A stretch of 10,832 nt of DNA, taken from positions 1 to 10,832 of the forward strand of contig CAJUBM010000101.1 in the NCBI GenBank assembly GCA_910584735.1, read 5' to 3'. The notes beneath the pieces are model-generated. The model saw only the letters and a program-made list of their open reading frames with translations, was not told the DNA's origin and searched no databases. This DNA is from an uncultured Muribaculaceae bacterium (GTDB taxonomy: Bacteria > Bacteroidota > Bacteroidia > Bacteroidales > Muribaculaceae). Each line of letters starts with the position of its first letter. Within the stretch, counting starts at the first letter, position 1. The position numbers were made by a program, and so were the translations under genes. Below are positions 8,615 through 10,832 of the stretch, piece by piece.

Positions 8615-8654
8615 CCGTCCGCCAAGGTAGTGATACTATGGCGGACGGATTTTT
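8615..8654 (+). terminator. Intrinsic terminator after GH3 gene
   Basis: CCGTCCGCCA (8615-8624) and TGGCGGACGG (8639-8648) form a perfect 10-bp GC-rich stem. The loop can itself pair TAGT/ACTA above an AGG bulge. ATTTTTAT follows on the + strand. It sits 81 bases after the GH3 stop and ends the PUL transcript. On the minus strand it also lies just downstream of the convergent yeiH-like gene, but no clear U-tract follows in that direction, so its use there is less certain. Confidence 0.88.
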
Positions 8655-8692
8655 ATGTCGGATTAACTATATGGTCGCATCTGACCATTCTG

Positions 8693-9724
8693 TTATAAGA
8701 ATAAAGGGGCAACGTAGCGGGATAGTGCCCATCCACCGGCCAATAGCCATACATAGAGTATGAAGGCGAGTATGAAGGGCTTGGCTCCGGCTTTTTTGAA
8801 CTTGTCAATGCTGGTCTCGGCGCCGAGAGCTACCATTGCCATGGTTAGCAGAAAGGTATCGATATAGTTAATGATGTCTATAACGTTGGACGGGAGCAGG
8901 TTCAATGAATTGAAGGCTATGACGCCGAGGAATCCGAGTGCGAACCAGGGGATGGCCACTTTACCTTTAGTGGCTGTAGCCGAACTGTTGCGGGCCTGGG
9001 CGGCTACCCAGTAACCAAGGCTTAGGAGCACGGGGACGAGGAGCATCACACGTATCATTTTCACGATTATGGCAACGTTGGATATTTCTGTACCCATCGC
9101 GTTTCCGGCTCCGACAGTATGGGCTACCTCGTGGAGGGTGGCTCCGGCATATATCCCCATTTCGTCAGGAGTGAGATGTAGAAGCCCTGAACGGTAGGCT
9201 ATCGGGTAGATGAACATCGAGATAGTGCCGAAGATAACCACTGTAGCCACGGCAACTGCGGTCTTGTAAGGCTTTGTCTGGATTGTCGATTCGGCCCCAA
9301 GTACGGCGGCCGCACCGCATATTCCGCTCCCGATAGAGGTGAGCAGGGCTATATCCCTATCCATTTTCAGTAGTTTGCCGACATATACACCCCCGAGAAT
9401 CGTGACGACTACCACCACCGTATCTACAAGTATCCCGGCAACACCTACGTTTACAATATCCTGGAAAGTAAGTCGGAAGCCGTAAAGAATAATGCCGAGC
9501 CTTAGAAGTTTTTTTGAACAGAACTGTATGCCCGGCACCCATGTCTCCGGCAGATGGTTGCGAAGACTGTTGGCATATAGCATACCTAATACGATTCCGA
9601 TAATCATCGGACTGAATGATAATTCTTTGAATATATTGGCCTCTCCAATATAAAACGCCGCGCACGAAAACAGACCGATTAGCAGGACTCCGTGCAGCAT
9701 ACTGCTTCTTTTTTCTGTCAGCAT
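8693..9724 (-). CDS. YeiH/UPF0324 family membrane protein, putative sulfate exporter
   Basis: This inner-membrane protein belongs to the YeiH / UPF0324 family (PF03601; putative sulfate exporter family, TC 2.A.98). It has 343 residues, usual for the family, with about ten hydrophobic segments beginning near residue 10. Family signatures are LRLGIILYGFRLTFQDI (75-91), GSGICGAAAVLGAE (132-145) and GATLHEVAHTVGAG (194-207). The conserved charged positions E145, H198 and H202 lie in otherwise hydrophobic regions. Start ATG at 9724 gives a full-length protein; Met 9 (9700) is an alternative. Transport of sulfate is a proposal for relatives and has not been shown for most members; the substrate here is unknown. 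It is convergent with the PUL and divergent from the META lipoprotein. The LysR-type regulator (yeiE) found beside it in enterobacteria is not present here. Confidence 0.92.
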   Translation of the reverse strand: MLTEKRSSMLHGVLLIGLFSCAAFYIGEANIFKELSFSPMIIGIVLGMLYANSLRNHLPETWVPGIQFCSKKLLRLGIILYGFRLTFQDIVNVGVAGILVDTVVVVVTILGGVYVGKLLKMDRDIALLTSIGSGICGAAAVLGAESTIQTKPYKTAVAVATVVIFGTISMFIYPIAYRSGLLHLTPDEMGIYAGATLHEVAHTVGAGNAMGTEISNVAIIVKMIRVMLLVPVLLSLGYWVAAQARNSSATATKGKVAIPWFALGFLGVIAFNSLNLLPSNVIDIINYIDTFLLTMAMVALGAETSIDKFKKAGAKPFILAFILYVWLLAGGWALSRYVAPLFL

Positions 9725-9804
9725 ATTCGTTTTACTATAAATATCAAATATCAGGTTTTGTTGAAAACGCTCCTACACTTTATGACAGGTAGTAATTACT
9801 TAAA

Positions 9805-9830
9805 AAACATTAGAAATATGATTAATGTTT
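9805..9830. repeat. 8-bp perfect inverted repeat in divergent intergenic region
   Basis: AAACATTA (9805-9812) and TAATGTTT (9823-9830) are exact reverse complements separated by 10 bases. The dyad lies between the divergent yeiH-like and META-lipoprotein genes, 80 bases upstream of the yeiH start and about 90 bases upstream of the -7 element of the META gene. It could be an operator for a dimeric regulator, or chance in AT-rich DNA. Confidence 0.4.
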
Positions 9831-9841
9831 ATCCATTCCCG

Positions 9842-9868
9842 CTCCCGGATTGGGCTACTTCCGGGCAG
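9842..9868. other. GC-rich stem-loop in divergent intergenic region
   Basis: CTCCCGGA (9842-9849) pairs with TCCGGGCAG (9860-9868), with one bulged C at 9866 and a 10-base loop. The patch stands out as GC-rich inside AT-rich surroundings. No U-tract follows on either strand, so it is not an evident terminator. It may be a protein-binding site, or an RNA structure if a transcript covers it. The rest of the 266-base gap (9725-9990) holds no ORF I can support. Confidence 0.35.
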
Positions 9869-9919
9869 TGATAATTAAAAATAAAAGTACAGGAACTAAT
9901 TTTTAGGGAGACTTGTTTT

Positions 9920-9927
9920 TACTTTTG
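9920..9927 (+). promoter_or_regulatory. Bacteroidota -7 promoter element for META lipoprotein gene
   Basis: TACTTTTG matches the Bacteroidota housekeeping -7 consensus TAnnTTTG at every fixed position. It lies 63 bases before the ATG at 9991, which would leave a 5' leader of roughly 55 bases. The upstream -33 box is weak: only a T-run at 9900-9904 is near, and it is closer than the usual spacing. The element is seen; its use as a promoter is inferred. Confidence 0.5.
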
Positions 9928-9990
9928 GAAGAATCAGTAGTCTTATAGATTAATGAATCGTTTGGAAATTTAAAATCTCAGTAACAGTAT

Positions 9991-10770
9991 ATGATGAAAA
10001 TTAAATTGTATTGCGCAGCATTTGGCGCTGTAATGGCGCTGTTCACATCTTGTAGTACATCTAAACCGATGGTTCTGAATGACCTGTCAGGTAAATGGGA
10101 TATAGTTGCCGTGGACGGGAAGAAAGTCGCTGTAAGCAACGGTGTCGAAACCCCTTATCTGGGATTTGATGTGGTTAACGGCAATCTGACCGGTTCCACA
10201 GGATGTAACAACATAATGGGGTCGTTTGCAACAACCCTTCCGGCAGGAAACATTGATTTCGGTAAGGTTGCATCAACAAGGATGGCATGCCCCGATATGA
10301 CGCTTGAACAGGATATCCTCCGTGCGTTAGGAAATGTAAAATCTTATAAAGGAGCCGGGGCGGGCAAAGTTGAGTTATGCGCGGCATCGGGGAGCGGACT
10401 TATCGTTCTGCGTAAGGCCGAAGCAGACTTGTCTGTAAAAGAGCTTGCCGGCACATGGAATATAATTGAAATTTCCGACAAACCTGTGTCTCTTCCGGAA
10501 GGTGGACAATGCGAGATTACATTCAATATCCCGGATAATACGTTCTCATGCTCGACCGGTTGCAATATTCTTGGTGGCTCCTTCCAAAGCGGATATACCG
10601 ACTTTCGGTTTGACCTCGCAACCGCCACGCTGATGTCATGCCCTGATATGTCGGTGGAAGATGCTGTTAAGAGCGTATTGCCCCGGATCACCTCTTTCGG
10701 GAAGCTTGGCGACGGGCGAATCGGCTTCTATTCTTCCGACAACGCGCTTTTGATGGTTATATCCCATTAA
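9991..10770 (+). CDS. Lipoprotein with two tandem META (HslJ-like) domains
   Basis: This 259-residue lipoprotein has a signal MMKIKLYCAAFGAVMALFTSC with lipidated Cys 21; ATG at 9991 or the adjacent ATG at 9994 are equivalent starts. Two META domains (PF03724, the family of E. coli HslJ) follow. Domain 1 is about residues 31-141, with LSGKWDIVAVDGK, STGCNNIMGSF and STRMACPDM. Domain 2 is about residues 151-259, with LAGTWNIIEISDK, STGCNILGGSFQ and ATLMSCPDM. The two copies align over their whole length, so it is an internal duplication. Each copy keeps a Cys in the GCN motif (C72, C191) and one in the CPDM motif (C100, C217). Extra Cys residues are at 130, 174 and 187. META-domain proteins are linked to heat shock, novobiocin resistance and motility in various bacteria, with no settled biochemical role. 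The residues after the lipid Cys (STSKP) are not acidic, so a periplasmic face is likely. It stands alone, with its own promoter element upstream. Confidence 0.9.
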   Translation: MMKIKLYCAAFGAVMALFTSCSTSKPMVLNDLSGKWDIVAVDGKKVAVSNGVETPYLGFDVVNGNLTGSTGCNNIMGSFATTLPAGNIDFGKVASTRMACPDMTLEQDILRALGNVKSYKGAGAGKVELCAASGSGLIVLRKAEADLSVKELAGTWNIIEISDKPVSLPEGGQCEITFNIPDNTFSCSTGCNILGGSFQSGYTDFRFDLATATLMSCPDMSVEDAVKSVLPRITSFGKLGDGRIGFYSSDNALLMVISH

Positions 10771-10832
10771 GTATAAATTATTATTGCTGTCCGATAAAAG
10801 TTAAAAACAGCAAAATATCATGGCTCGGCTGC

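Noticed and set aside
9745..9752. Minus-strand -7-like element (GATATTTG) before the yeiH-like gene
   Set aside because: It is one mismatch from TAnnTTTG, but no -33 box is found at fitting distance, so it is too weak to list as a promoter.
10786..10811. GCTGT/ACAGC inverted repeat after the META lipoprotein gene
   Set aside because: Only 5 pairs with a 16-base AT-rich loop and no U-tract; not convincing as a terminator.
10820..10832. ATG at the window end that could begin another gene
   Set aside because: Only four codons are visible (M-A-R-L); nothing supports a gene call.

Overview
The window looks like Bacteroidota (order Bacteroidales) chromosomal DNA, probably from a gut-type organism. 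The evidence is an adjacent SusC/SusD pair, Bacteroidota-type lipoprotein signals, no Shine-Dalgarno sequences in front of the genes, and a TAnnTTTG-type -7 promoter element. By eye the base composition is near-balanced in genes and AT-rich between them. A Muribaculaceae-like source would fit, but the sequence alone does not prove the family.

Positions 1-8533 hold a compact polysaccharide utilization locus (PUL), all on the + strand. It runs: SusC-type TonB-dependent transporter (5' end missing or rearranged at the window edge), SusD-type surface glycan-binding lipoprotein, a lipoprotein of the GH144 / 'glycoamylase' (PF10091) family, and an exported GH3 beta-glucosidase. GH144 enzymes characterised so far act on beta-1,2-glucan, and some GH3 enzymes from Bacteroides cleave sophoro-oligosaccharides. 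The best substrate hypothesis is therefore linear or cyclic beta-1,2-glucan, such as the periplasmic or cyclic glucans of Proteobacteria. SusC/SusD would capture and import chains, GH144 would cut them to short sophoro-oligosaccharides, and GH3 would finish to glucose. No regulator (HTCS, SusR, ECF sigma/anti-sigma) and no SusE/F-like extra binding protein lies inside the window.

A 17-bp hairpin with a U-tract sits between susD and the GH144 gene, only 18 bases before the GH144 start. It suggests the hydrolase genes are read through at reduced level behind the highly expressed susCD pair. A weaker stem-loop separates GH144 from GH3, and a strong intrinsic terminator closes the GH3 gene.

Positions 8693-10770 are unrelated to glycan use. 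They hold a minus-strand YeiH/UPF0324 family membrane protein (putative sulfate exporter), a 266-bp AT-rich divergent intergenic region with a dyad repeat and a good -7 promoter element, and a + strand lipoprotein with two tandem META (HslJ-like) domains. The last ~60 bases hold nothing I can support. No tRNA, rRNA, CRISPR array or insertion sequence was seen.
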